Shown piece after piece: positions 24,601-33,831 of a stretch of DNA of 64,000 nucleotides (within the stretch, counting starts at the first letter, position 1; every line of letters begins with the position of its first letter). Origin of the DNA: Opisthocomus hoazin (lineage: Eukaryota > Chordata > Aves > Opisthocomiformes > Opisthocomidae); NCBI RefSeq assembly GCF_030867145.1, contig NC_134414.1, positions 128,476,465 to 128,540,464 on the forward strand, read 5' to 3'. The notes beneath the pieces are model-generated. The model saw only the letters and a program-made list of their open reading frames with translations, was not told the DNA's origin and searched no databases. The position numbers and the translations under genes are program-made.

Positions 24601-27600
24601 CCTGTCTGTCTCAGGTAAGCAATTTATATTCTGTAAAAGTGTCTGTTTACTTTTGTCTATACCTGATGTTTGTTTATTTGTAACAGTAAAATGCTGTGGA
24701 AGTGGCTTCACTACATTGAGTGTTAGCAAGTAGCTTCTGTGAATGTACTTTACGACTACTGTGTTAATGCTCAAAAAAAAAAAGTTAATTGTTTTAATTT
24801 TACAACAGTTGGTGCCCTAAAGAATCACCTAAACCCAACATTGACTTTTATTACTGTTACTCTTACTGGAACCTAGGGTATTTAAGAAACTAAACTAGTG
24901 TCATAATATTTTCCTCATGTTCAATGAATAAATCAGAAATTACTTGTTAATCTCCACTTCTAAGCAACTGATAACTTAGTTGCTGCAAAATGAATACCAT
25001 TGAAACTGCCTAAGAAGGCAAACACAGGGCCAGTAAACTTGGAAGTGTTCTTGGACTGTTGTAAGTCTGGTTGTGGCTGGCACTGTGCTTCAGCACAGAA
25101 AAGCAGTCCCTGTTGTGAAGGAACACCAGCTGAACACTCCACTCAGCGGTACCCGGCATCCCTGCCTCTGACCCTCCCTTTGTCCCCTCCTGCCATCCTC
25201 TCCCCACAGCAGAAGACCCCACAGCAGAGAGAAGGGTGAATTGAGGACGAGGCGTCCTTGGCAGCATCTTTAGTAGTAAAATACATACTTGTGTTCATTG
25301 GAAGCACTTCATACCCCCGATGTGTTGTTTCTTAGAGATATTCTTCATTTTAGTGGTTCATTTGGTTGGGTATTGAAGAAAGACTGTTTCTCCTTGAAGT
25401 GGTTTCTGAAGGTTTGTCTACTCTGGGTGAAATGATAGACCTTTCAGTGGAGTTGTGCTTTGAATTTTATGCTTGTTGTTTAGGATTTACAGAAGTATTT
25501 GTAAGGGGTGCCTAAGTGTTGTCAAATGTAATAGTGAAATAAAGTGATGGGAGATTTCTGGTAAAGCCTTAATGCTCTAGACTAATCCAAAATGGAGGAT
25601 GTTTTTGTTATGCTCTGAAATGGAAAGTCTTCCTAGTTTTAGAGGGTGACCTTTTCACAGGTCATGTAAGATAGATGTTGTCTGTATCTCTGGAAGTTTA
25701 GCTCAATGACCCATAAATGTTGGTAGAAATTGCTCATCCTAGGTTGAACTCACAGGTGGCTGCAATGACTTGATGCTGGAAACAAGGAGCAGAGACTAAG
25801 GGGTTTCTGTTGTGAACAGTGGTAGGTTGTAATAGTCAATTCCTGTGCTGTGATACCCCTGTAAACATGGGGCGTTCCTGTTATCTGTGGTGGACTTGCC
25901 TCAGAACTACACTGACACTGTTCTCCCTTTGCGTTTTTTTTTTACCCTGTTTTATCAGTGACAGTACTGTCTTATCTAATGCAGTTATAGTTCAGACAGT
26001 TGGGATTGAAAATGTGAGTTTAAATTTAAAATAATTTAAAATACAGTTAATCATAGAATCATAGAAAGTTTTGGGTCTGAAGGGACCCCTAGAGCTCATC
26101 TAGTCCAACCCCCCCACAGTGAGCAGGGACACCGCTAACTAGATCAGGTTGCTCAGAGCCCTGTCCAGCCTGGTCTTGAATGTTTCCAGGGATGGGGCCC
26201 TCTCTGGGCAGCCCGTTCCAGTGTTTTACCACCCTCATTGTAAAGAATTTCTTCCTTATGTCTAGCCTAAACCTACCCTGTTTTAGTTTAAAACCATTAC
26301 CCCTTGTCCTGTCACTGATGTCTCTACTAAAAAGATTGTCCCCATCTATCCTATAGGCTCCCTTTAAGTACTGAAAGGCTGCAATCAGGTCTCTGCGCAG
26401 CCTTCTCTTCTCCAGGCTGAACAAGCCCAACTCTCTCAGCCTGTCCTCATAGGAGAGATGCTCCAGCCCTCAGATCATTTTTGTAGCCCTCCTTTGGACC
26501 CGCTCCAACAGTTCCATGTCCTTCTTGTGCTGAGGGCTCCAGAGCTGAACGCAGTACTCCAGGTGAGGTCTCACCAGAGCAGAGTAGAGGGGCAGAATCA
26601 CTTCCCTCGACCTGCTGGCCACGCTTCTCTTGATGCAGCCCAGGACACGGTTGGCCCTCTGGGCTGCAAGTGCACATTGCCGGGTCATGTCCAGCTTTTC
26701 GTCTATCAGTACCCCCAAGTCCCTCTCAGCAGAGCTGCTCTCGATCCTTTCATCCCCCAGCCAGTACTGATACCGGGGATTACCCCGACCCAGGTGTAGG
26801 ACCTTGCACTTTTCCTTGTTGAACCTCATGAGGTTCACACAGGCCCACCTCTCCAGCTTGTCCAGGTCCCAGTACGGACCCCTGAGGGACTCCACTCGTC
26901 ACTGGTCTCCATCTGGACATTGAGCCGTTGACCACTACCCTTTGGCTGCGACCATCCAACCAATTCCTTATCCACTGAACGGTCCACCCATCAAATCCAT
27001 GGCTCTCCAATTTAGAGAGAAGGATGTTGTGGGGGACCGTGTCAAAGGCTTTACAAAAATCCAGATAGATGACGTCCATTGGTTTTCCCTTGTCCACCCT
27101 TGTTGTTACACCATCATAGAAAGCCACTAGGTTGGTGAGGCAGGACTTGCCCTTGGTGAAGCCATGCTGGCTGTCTCGAATCACCTCCCTGGCCTCCATG
27201 TGCCTTAGCATATCTTCTAGGAGGATCTGTTCCATGATCTTCCCAGGCACAGAGGTGAGGCTGACAGGTCGGTAGTTCCCAGGGTCTTCCTTTGTACCCT
27301 TTTTGAAAAGGGGCACAATGTTTCCCTTTGTCCAGTCACTGGGGACTTCCCCTGACTGCCATGACTTTTCAAATATCATGGAGAGTGGCTTGGCAACTAC
27401 ATCAGCCAGTTCCCTCAGGACTCTGGGATGCATCTCATCAGGTCCCATGGACTTCTGTACGTTTAGGTTCCTCAGGAGGTCCCGAACCTGGTCTTTACTT
27501 ACAGCTGGAGGGATTTTACCCTCCTGGTCTCCTTCATGCCATTCATCGACTTGGGAGGGGTGAGGAGAGAGGTTGCCAGTGAAGACTGAGGCAAAAAAGT

Positions 27601-30600
27601 TGTTGAGTACCTCAGCTTTCTCCTCATCTGCTGTTGCCAGTTCGCCGGTCTCGCTCATGAGTGGGGGTACGCTTTCTTTGACCATCATTTTCCGGCTGAC
27701 ATACCTGTAGAAGCCCTTCTTGTTATTTTTTGCATCCCTTGCCAAGTTCAGCTCCAGCTGTGCCTTGGCCTTCCGGACCCCATCCCTACACAACCAGGCA
27801 GCTTCCCTATACTCTTCCCAGGAAGCCAGTCCCTGCTTCCACTGCCTGTGCAGTTCCCTCTTCTTCCTTAGTTTGACCAGCACTCTTGCCTCAGCCATGT
27901 CAGTCTCTTCCCTTCTCTGCCAGACTTCTTACACTTGGGGATCAAGAGCTCTTGTGCTCTCTGGAATGCATCCTTAAAGACCTGCCAGCTCTGTTCTGTT
28001 CCCCTGTCCCTGAGGAATGTTTCCCAGGGAGTCCTTCTGACTATCTCCTTGAAGAGCTGGAAATTTGCCCTCCTAAAATTTAGGGTCCTGACTATGCTCT
28101 TCGTTATTCCCATTTCCCTCCGTAGCGTTAGTTCCACCAGCGCGTGGTCACTGCAGCCCAGGCTACCTCCGATCTTGACATCCCCAATGAGCTCACTTGC
28201 ATTGGTGACCACCAGGTCTAGTATCGCATCCCCTCAGGTAGGGGTGCTTATTACCTGGCTTAAGAAGTTGTCTTCAATGCATTCTAGGAACCTGCTGGAT
28301 TGCCTACAGCTTGCTGTGTTGCTTATCCAGCAGATGTCGGGGTGGTTGAAGTCCCCCAGTAGGACGAGAGCTTGCGAGCGCGAAGCCTCCTGGAGTTGGA
28401 GGAAGAATGCTTCGTCTATCAGCTCCTCTTGATCTGGCGGCCTGTAGTAGACACCAACCACTAGGTTCCCTTTGTTGCCTCTCTCTCGGATTCTTACCCA
28501 TAAGCTTTCGACATGCTCGTGGCTCTTCTTCAGGGACAGCTCTTCACTCTGTAGTGTTTTCTTCATGTAAAGGGCAACGCTCCCACCCCTCCTTCCTCGC
28601 CTGTCCCTTCTGAACAGCCTGTAGCCATCAAGAGATACATTCCAGTCGTGGGATTCATCCCACCAAGTTTCCGTGATGGCAATCAGGTCGTAGCTTTCCA
28701 GCAGCACGATTGCTTCCAACTCCTCCTGTTTGTCTCCCATGCTGCATGCATTTGTATAGAGGCATTTCATCTGAGCTGTCGGCCTCGTTACCTTCATAGC
28801 AGAGCACCCCTTTTTTCCCTTGAGGTATTTCATAGGTATTTTCTTGTTGGCACCTGATACCTCAGGCGCCTCCAGCTCCCTTCCGCAAGACATGAAAGAA
28901 TGTTGTCAGTTATGGTGAATTACAGTTGTAGAATCGTACAGCTAAGCAGGATAAATCAGTAAATGCCTCTGTACCACTAAAGAAAGTATACAGAAAAAGA
29001 AAGATGCAGAAGTAGTTCTGGATAGCTTTGAAAGAGCAATTGATCCGGTATGTTTTTATCAGGCTTATTTTCAGATATAACTGAGTACTAAAATAAATAA
29101 AAGTTGTGCTTTTACTTGTGTCAGATGATACAATTTTATTTATTGTGTTTTTAACAGCCTGTCCTCCGTTGCATGGGTCTGTTGTGATTGCTGGCTTAGC
29201 TATTATGGCTATTGCAAGTTTGCTTAGTCTGGCTTACGTGTTTATTATGGGTAAGTAGCACCTAATATTCTGCATTTTTTTTTTTAGCACTTAAATATTC
29301 AGAAAGGCAATTTTCTCTATTGTACTTTTCAGAGGTAGGCAGCTTATTTGAACAAAAGATGTGATTTCACAATTACATAGTTTAAAAAATTGCTGAAAAG
29401 TTGTCTGTATATATTGGCTTTGTTTCATAGAGGCTGTGGGGAATCTGGAGTAAAGAAATTTACAACTCATAGTAGTAAAGTGTTTTGAGATCAACACAGC
29501 CAGGGTTCTTAAGTAAGAGTGTTTCAGCTGTAGGACGGATGTTGCTGTTTAAGCTCTGCATTTACAGTTGGCGAGCTGAAGCTTAGAACGATGAGAGCAG
29601 AAGGATTTCAAGGATCCTGTAGACTGGGTTGTGGGATGGTGCCGACAAAAGCTTATAAAAACACTGATTTACAGAATCTGCCTAGTAATTTCCCCTGGCT
29701 AGAGGTAGGTAAAAAAGAAGAGTGATTTGAATTCACACCTTTGATTATAGCGAATCATGTTTTTTTTCTTATGCTTTATCTTAAAAGCCTGGAGCAAAGA
29801 ATAGCAATACTTTGTTTCAGAAACTGGTCTGTTCACCAGATCTGAAAAAGATGAGAGATTTAAAGGTATTAAAAGTCAGTCAGGCCTGCTAAATATTCAA
29901 AAAACATAGCAATGCTGTGTGATTGGAATGGTGGCACACCACAGTGTGACATTATGTGGACTTTATAACTGGGGTCTGAGAGCAGAGTGACCTTATTTGG
30001 AGCTGTGCATGAAGGCTCTTCAAACAGCTTGTTAGTTTGGACGCAGAACCATGAAACTGAGGATAGATACATTGCTTCCAGACTCAAGGTGATGTGTGTA
30101 CAGTCAGCGCAGTCCTTAGTCTGCAGGTTTAGTATGTGCACACCATATGTGAGCGTGGTCAGGAGTAAGAGACCCTCAGACAGGGAGGATTTTCATTAAA
30201 GAAGAAATGAAGGCAGGATGTCTAATATTTGATATATGGGATAGATGAAGATGAGTCAAAAATGGGACCGAGGTGAAGCAAGCCTTTCAACAACCATAAA
30301 AGTAATTTTTATTGACTTTGGGCTACTCATACATACAACTGTGATGCTGTGCGCTAATGGCATGCATGAATTCTACGTTTGTGGTTTGGTTATGCTGGCT
30401 GAGTGAAATGTGACTGTTGGGGTAGATTCCAGTACACCAAAATAAGCACAAAGAATAGTGTGTAACACAATTCATTTTTAGAGCTGAATGCATGAGTGAG
30501 ACAATTCGCAGACTGTACGTGATAAGATTATTCAGTTCCTAAACAGAGGAGTGCTTAGAGGCTTTAACAATTTGCAGATCATCGTGTTAAGTAGTTTTGG

Positions 30601-33600
30601 GCAGGGGAAGCTTCAGTTTTGTGTGTTGTTACTCTGTTCCAAGTGTTATCAGTAGATATTTTTATTCGGTTGATCATGACACTTATTCATCTGCCTGGTC
30701 ACTTTTTTGTAATTATTTTAGGTTCCAGAATGAAAGATCATCCTCGTCCAGGGGTAAGCTTAAAATTAATAAATTTGGGGTGACTAGATGGCTCAGGGGA
30801 TTGTAGTGAGATACTGAACCTTTCTTCACTAGTTCGAGTTCAGACCAGGTTGGTAGCAAGCAAAAGTTCTGGCTGTGTAACAGATGTCTAATGTTGAGTG
30901 AGTTGGTGGTCTTCATTGTCCCTATTGAGTGTGTCTGTAGTACGGTGATTGCCACCCATACCTAACGGCTACTCAGGTGGTTGTGCCTAAATGGAGTTTC
31001 AAGGGCTGTCATAAAAAGGTGGTGGATGTGAAGGGAACTTTGGTGTTCTTTTACAATGCAGTCTCTTGACATGAATTTATAAAGGACTTTTGCTCACCGT
31101 AATGAAAATGCTTTTTCATTAAGGTGAGTGCAGAATACCATTGAATTTTTTTTTTTATCTGGGTGGCTTATCACAAAGACTTAGGGGTTTTCTTCCTATT
31201 GTCTTTTCCACCAGAATTCTTTAATATTCTCTTGAATTCCCAGTTATATGGCTGCTGTAGCCTTGATCTTTTTTTCTTTTCTTATTTTTCTATAATGCCC
31301 CTTAATTTCATGCAACCGTCTGAATGAAGAGTGTCTTTAGGTCACACAGAACAAGTGGAAAAGCACTTTTATTGATTGTTTTAAAGGCAGTTTTTCAGTC
31401 TTTTTTTTTTTTTTTTCATTTTTTTAGTTCTAGAGTAAGCATTCCTAAAAGAGTAATTTTCATAGACTTAAGGAGTGCTTTCCTAGTGATCCGTGAATGT
31501 GAACTGATTTCTGGAGTTTTGCAGAAGCAAGTAAAGAGGCACAACTATAAAATACCAGTAAAATTTCTTTGTAGCAGGGGAGCATGGCAAATACTAAGTT
31601 CATCCCATTTCTTGGCTGGCAGCCATCATTTGAGACACATTTCCAGGTCTCTTCAGTCCACAGCCTGAGACCCAGCTGTTGAAGAAAGATGGTTTGTAAC
31701 AGTGGGGCAGGAGAGCTAACCGCAGTTAGCACAACAGATTATTTTTTTTCCCCTTTGCTTTTTTTCATCCATTTCTATTTTAAGGAATAGCATTTCAGAG
31801 GATTGTTCTCTTATTTATGGAAGGAATATAAGTGTGCAGAGTTTAGAGAGAAAAAAAAAGAGATTCACGGTGTTCCCTATGTTATAAAAATGAGCTAAGA
31901 AGTGTATTACAGAAATGCTTCTTTCAAAACGCAGTCTTGCCTTTAATATGTTTGTGTTTACTTGTAGAACGGAAACAAACAGGGCAAGAGGAGATTTTTT
32001 TTTTTTAAACTTAGTTTTTGGTTGTAAATAAGCTTTGAAGTAGAAATAAACATGCTAAATAACATCCTTTGTGGAACTCTGTTCTCTTTACCAGCTGTTC
32101 TCCTCACAAGGTAGTTTTATACTGCAGCGAGAATTTGACAGATAAAGAAATAGCCACAATTATGTAGTAGTGAACACCATGTTACTATCCGAATTGGAGA
32201 TAGGAATGAAATAAAAAGAAATTTTTAGAACTTAGATCACTGGAAATCTCAGCCACTAAAAACATAGGGTTTGCAGTTGCAGTTAGGGGATGGTCAGAGG
32301 AATTCAGGTGGCAGTAATTTGTGCCCAGGAACTGACCGAAGTTATGCAGAGACCTAGTGCAAAATTAAGCGTTTTAATATGTTGCCTGTTTCCATCAAGG
32401 ACTCTTCAGCGTATATTGCTGTACTTTGAGACAGTAAATAGGTGTGAAGTTATTTTGAAAATGCACTTTGATTCTGTGTAATCTAAAGACTATGGAACAC
32501 TGAATACTGGTGAATTGCTCAATTTTGACACTGGGACACACTTACAAAATGATGCTTGATATTTTCTTGAGTCTGGGGGGGGGAAAAGGTGCGTATTTTG
32601 AAATCTGCCATCTTAACCAATTAGTGATTATTTTAACATTTCTGTAGATTGTGTGTGTTGTTTCTGATGATTGTCTACCAGACTAAATACACAACTGTGG
32701 TGTATTTCCTATTGAGGAGATCACATCTGATTGCTTGGCTACTTTTTTGTTTTGTGTTTTTGGGTTTTTTTGTTTTGTTTTTTTTTTTTTGTTTTTTTTA
32801 GTCATGCTACTTTGTTACTGAACATTGATAAAATCACGGAAATCATCAGTTAGTTTTTAGAGCTTAAAAGGAGTATCTGCATGCCTATTGCTGCCACCTA
32901 GAGGTATTTTGTCTAAGGAAAAATTTACAGTGAGGGGAAAAAATAATCTGGAGAATGCAGTTATTGATTAATTTTTTTCAGAACTCTAGTCATTAATTTT
33001 ATTAACATTCAGCTTTCTTCACTTTTGTAGAATCACTACTTACTGTATATGTCAATTAGAGTAATTTAACTGTGGCGAGCCAAAAGTAAACATGAAGGCT
33101 TTTTATACATATATATATATTTTTAAATGTTTTGCAGAAAGCTGTAGAAGAACCACTAAATGGTACGTGACATTCAAGGCTTATCTTTTAATTAAGGGAT
33201 TAATTATGGAAAAAGGTCAAAAAATAATTGTAGTTCTCAGTACAACAGCACTGAGATGGCAGATCGGTGTATCAATCTATATGGCTCTCTGAGTCAGTAA
33301 GTTTGCGCTCTCTATGAAATTGTGCCTGCAGCTCCAGACCCTCTGTTCTACGCTACTGTGATCGCTAGCCAGTGTTTTAGGACAAATCTAATATCTCAGG
33401 ATATTACATCCACCCTCTTCGCTTTGCAAAAAAGTCCAACTTTCAAGAGGACAAGAAGGGACAGGTCTTGAAAGTTGGTGTTAATTCTTCTTCATGAGCA
33501 TTTATCTTGGTGGAATACTTATGATTATAGCAAAATCTGTCCTTGTCACTATTCTTTTGATAGTTCTTTGGGTTGGGGATACTTTACCATGGTATTGGGA

Positions 33601-33829
33601 TATTCTGATAGCGCTTAAGATGGGGGAAATTTACAGTGAGAAAGGGATGACTCCAAATTTATATTTTTTGCTATTCTGTTCACTAATTGGCATGCTGAGT
33701 AGTAGCAAGTTCTAACCTGAATTTTAGAATTAATCTGAATATTAATTATGAAGCATTTCTTGCTGTTTGGCTCATTACTAATCCATTTGCTTGGCTTTTA
33801 AAGATGCAAAAGGAGTGATGTTAGAATGA
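12648..33829 (+). CDS. CD47: CD47, integrin-associated protein (11 coding exons in the longest reading)
   Basis: CD47 is a plasma-membrane receptor. It binds SIRP-alpha on phagocytes to block engulfment, binds thrombospondin-1 and associates with integrins. The joined exons give 1002 nt and 333 residues with no frame conflict: signal peptide 1-18, IgV domain about 19-130, a candidate stalk 133-148, five membrane segments (about 158-178, 190-210, 222-242, 253-273, 284-305) and a short cytoplasmic tail from 307. Hallmarks are visible. Gln19 follows the predicted cleavage site (pyroglutamate in mammals, contacts SIRP-alpha). C41-C113 is the Ig disulfide. C33 and C277 match the family's long-range disulfide between the Ig domain and the last extracellular loop. 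Asn-X-Ser/Thr sites lie at 34, 49, 110 and 130. All splice sites are GT-AG. The length is close to the human 323. The start has G at -3 and opens a good signal peptide. Confidence 0.96.
12694..16021 (+). other. CD47: CD47 intron 1
   Basis: The first 440 nt are still CpG-island sequence with G-runs (about 13008-13020), and the rest is AT-rich. No repeat family was recognised. It ends in a T-rich tract and TTTATAG at 16021. Confidence 0.85.
16022..16372 (+). CDS. CD47: CD47 exon 2: IgV domain
   Basis: This 351-nt exon (phase 1 to phase 1) encodes residues 16-132, the single extracellular V-set domain. Visible landmarks are Gln19 at the mature N-terminus, C33, the B-strand cysteine C41, the C-strand tryptophan W58 (VTWKK), the family-typical FDGA (68-71), the DGNYSCKV F-strand motif (108-115, C113) and [13 protein letters not shown], very like the mammalian TELTREGET segment. 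The donor is GTGAGT at 16373. This exon alone identifies the gene. Confidence 0.97.
16373..17737 (+). other. CD47: CD47 intron 2
   Basis: AT-rich, without a recognised repeat or RNA. It ends in a long T/C tract and TTTCTAG. Whether it stops here or continues to 19947 depends on whether exon 3 is used. Confidence 0.7.
17738..17785 (+). CDS. CD47: CD47 candidate exon 3: cysteine-flanked stalk (cassette)
   Basis: This is a 48-nt exon candidate of phase 1-1, so it can be included or skipped without a frame change. The acceptor has a strong T-rich tract and TTTCTAG; the donor is GTTAGT at 17786. It encodes [16 protein letters not shown] (residues 133-148), a hydrophilic acidic/Ser-Thr membrane-proximal stalk with a cysteine near each end. 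The VVS start echoes the human VVSWF segment, while the following exon carries the matching SWF. Human CD47, as I recall it, has no exon at this place, so this may be an avian or alternative exon. It is predicted from splice signals and phase alone. Confidence 0.65.
17786..19947 (+). other. CD47: CD47 intron 3
   Basis: No recognised repeat. It has a C/T-rich stretch at about 18285-18350 and ends in TTTGTTTATTCTCTAG. Confidence 0.75.
19948..20037 (+). CDS. CD47: CD47 exon 4: first membrane segment
   Basis: 90 nt, phase 1-1, residues 149-178. A short aromatic entry (GSWFLLLHR) leads into [17 protein letters not shown], a clear membrane helix. It corresponds to the human TM1 exon beginning VSWF. 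The donor is GTAAGT. Confidence 0.9.
22533..22930 (+). mobile_element. CR1 LINE 3' fragment in CD47 intron 4
   Basis: The last part of CR1 ORF2 ([21 protein letters not shown], then [17 protein letters not shown]) is followed by the short 3'UTR with the conserved CTTCGGCAGGGCCCTTGGACTAGATG-like segment and the terminal ATTCTGTG repeats. It is 5'-truncated, in the same orientation as CD47, with a nearly intact 97-codon frame. Confidence 0.95.
22945..23050 (-). mobile_element. Possible antisense MIR/CORE-type SINE relic
   Basis: The order GAGCTCACACAGTGTC, GGGGAAGAGAATTAAACCTGGA resembles the reverse complement of a MIR core (GGTCACACAGC...GGCAGAGC.GGGATT.GAACCC). It is strongly diverged and directly abuts the CR1 tail. 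A weak call by eye. Confidence 0.3.
23393..23494 (+). CDS. CD47: CD47 exon 5: second membrane segment
   Basis: 102 nt, phase 1-1, residues 179-212. A short cytoplasmic loop ([10 protein letters not shown]) is followed by [20 protein letters not shown], matching the human LKYRSGGMDEK plus TM2 segment in layout. Acceptor CTTTAAG, donor GTAGGT. Confidence 0.92.
23495..23871 (+). other. CD47: CD47 intron 5
   Basis: 377-nt intron with no repeat recognised. Confidence 0.85.
23872..23964 (+). CDS. CD47: CD47 exon 6: third membrane segment
   Basis: 93 nt, phase 1-1, residues 213-243. The GLGLIV segment is identical in human CD47, followed by [16 protein letters not shown]. Acceptor TTTGCAG, donor GTGAGT. 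Confidence 0.93.
23965..24518 (+). other. CD47: CD47 intron 6
   Basis: 554-nt intron with a short TATATA/TGTGTG run at about 24310-24350. Confidence 0.85.
24519..24614 (+). CDS. CD47: CD47 exon 7: fourth membrane segment
   Basis: 96 nt, phase 1-1, residues 244-275. Visible segments are [19 protein letters not shown] and VVGFALSVS; human has the related IAYILAVVGLSLC. Acceptor TTTCCCAG, donor GTAAGC. Confidence 0.92.
26047..28893 (-). mobile_element. Long CR1 LINE inserted antisense in CD47 intron 7
   Basis: The element runs from the start of the endonuclease region (28893) to the 3' octamer repeats (ATTCTATG read on the minus strand at 26047-26072). The upstream ORF1 and 5'UTR are absent, as in most 5'-truncated LINE copies. 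Subfamily wording ([27 protein letters not shown]) matches the fragment at 55.5 kb rather than the copies at 58-64 kb. The opposite orientation to CD47 is the one usually tolerated in introns. Confidence 0.97.
26089..28893 (-). pseudogene. CR1 ORF2 (endonuclease-reverse transcriptase), broken
   Basis: The endonuclease part reads [50 protein letters not shown] and [11 protein letters not shown]. The reverse-transcriptase part reads [46 protein letters not shown] and [11 protein letters not shown]. Four lesions are visible: a TGA at 28236-28234, a frameshift near 27880, an internal deletion near 26865-26875 and a TGA at 26472-26470. Both stops sit where relatives read CGA (or an equivalent Arg codon), the signature of CpG decay. 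The deletion removes the segment that holds the catalytic FADD motif in the copy at 59.77 kb. It cannot encode an active enzyme. Confidence 0.93.
29158..29250 (+). CDS. CD47: CD47 exon 8: last extracellular loop and fifth membrane segment
   Basis: 93 nt, phase 1-1, residues 276-306. It begins ACPPLHG, matching human ACIPMHG; this cysteine (C277) is the partner of C33 in the family's long-range disulfide. [20 protein letters not shown] follows as the last helix. The donor is GTAAGT. Confidence 0.95.
29251..30721 (+). other. CD47: CD47 intron 8
   Basis: 1.5 kb, AT-rich, no repeat or RNA gene recognised. It ends in AATTATTTTAG. Confidence 0.8.
30722..30753 (+). CDS. CD47: CD47 exon 9: tail micro-exon
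   Basis: This 32-nt exon enters in phase 1 and leaves in phase 0. It encodes [11 protein letters not shown] (residues 307-317), at the place of human ASNQKTIQPPR, with the basic PRP-like end kept. The donor is GTAAGC. Because its length is not a multiple of three, skipping it changes the downstream frame; this is how the family makes different tail lengths. Confidence 0.85.
30754..33137 (+). other. CD47: CD47 intron 9
   Basis: 2.4 kb with the possible SINE at its start, T-runs at about 31400-31425 and 32745-32800, and an AT run at 33106-33120 just before the exon 10 acceptor. Confidence 0.8.
30776..30960 (+). mobile_element. Possible tRNA-derived SINE relic
   Basis: It carries a pol III A-box-like GATGGCTCAGGGG (about 30788-30799) and a B-box-like AGTTCGAGTTC (30831-30841) about 33 nt later, the spacing of tRNA genes. 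The intervening sequence does not fold as a convincing tRNA, so a SINE head is more likely than a tRNA gene. It starts only about 22 nt after the exon 9 donor. The 3' limit is uncertain and the family not identified. Confidence 0.4.
33138..33162 (+). CDS. CD47: CD47 exon 10: tail micro-exon KAVEEPLN
   Basis: A 25-nt exon (phase 0 to phase 1) encoding KAVEEPLN (residues 318-325), identical to the corresponding human tail segment as I remember it. Acceptor TTTTGCAG, donor GTACGT. Recovering eight identical residues at the right phase makes this call firm despite its size. Confidence 0.93.
33163..33803 (+). other. CD47: CD47 intron 10
   Basis: 641-nt AT-rich intron. No repeat recognised. Confidence 0.8.
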
Positions 33830-33831
33830 TG
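33804..33831 (+). CDS. CD47: CD47 exon 11: last tail micro-exon with its own stop
   Basis: The acceptor is CTTTTAAAG and the donor is GTAAGT at 33832. It reads DAKGVMLE and then TGA at 33827-33829, two bases before the donor. Human has AFKESKGMMNDE with the stop just inside the next exon, so the KG(V/M)M core is kept but the reading ends slightly earlier here. The weak polypyrimidine tract is a caution about the exact 5' edge. With exons 9 and 10 this gives the 333-residue form. Confidence 0.75.

Larger units (their letters stand above)
24615..29157 (+). other. CD47: CD47 intron 7
   Basis: 4.5 kb, of which about 2.85 kb is a single antisense CR1 (26047-28893). The rest is AT-rich without a recognised gene. 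It ends in TGTTTTTAACAG. Confidence 0.88.

Noticed and set aside
30786..30845. A tRNA gene
   Set aside because: A- and B-box-like words are present, but the acceptor and anticodon stems do not pair convincingly. A SINE relic or chance is more likely.
33138..33292. A 66-codon frame running through CD47 exon 10 into the intron
   Set aside because: It reads the micro-exon in the wrong frame. The conserved reading KAVEEPLN with splice sites on both sides explains the sequence.
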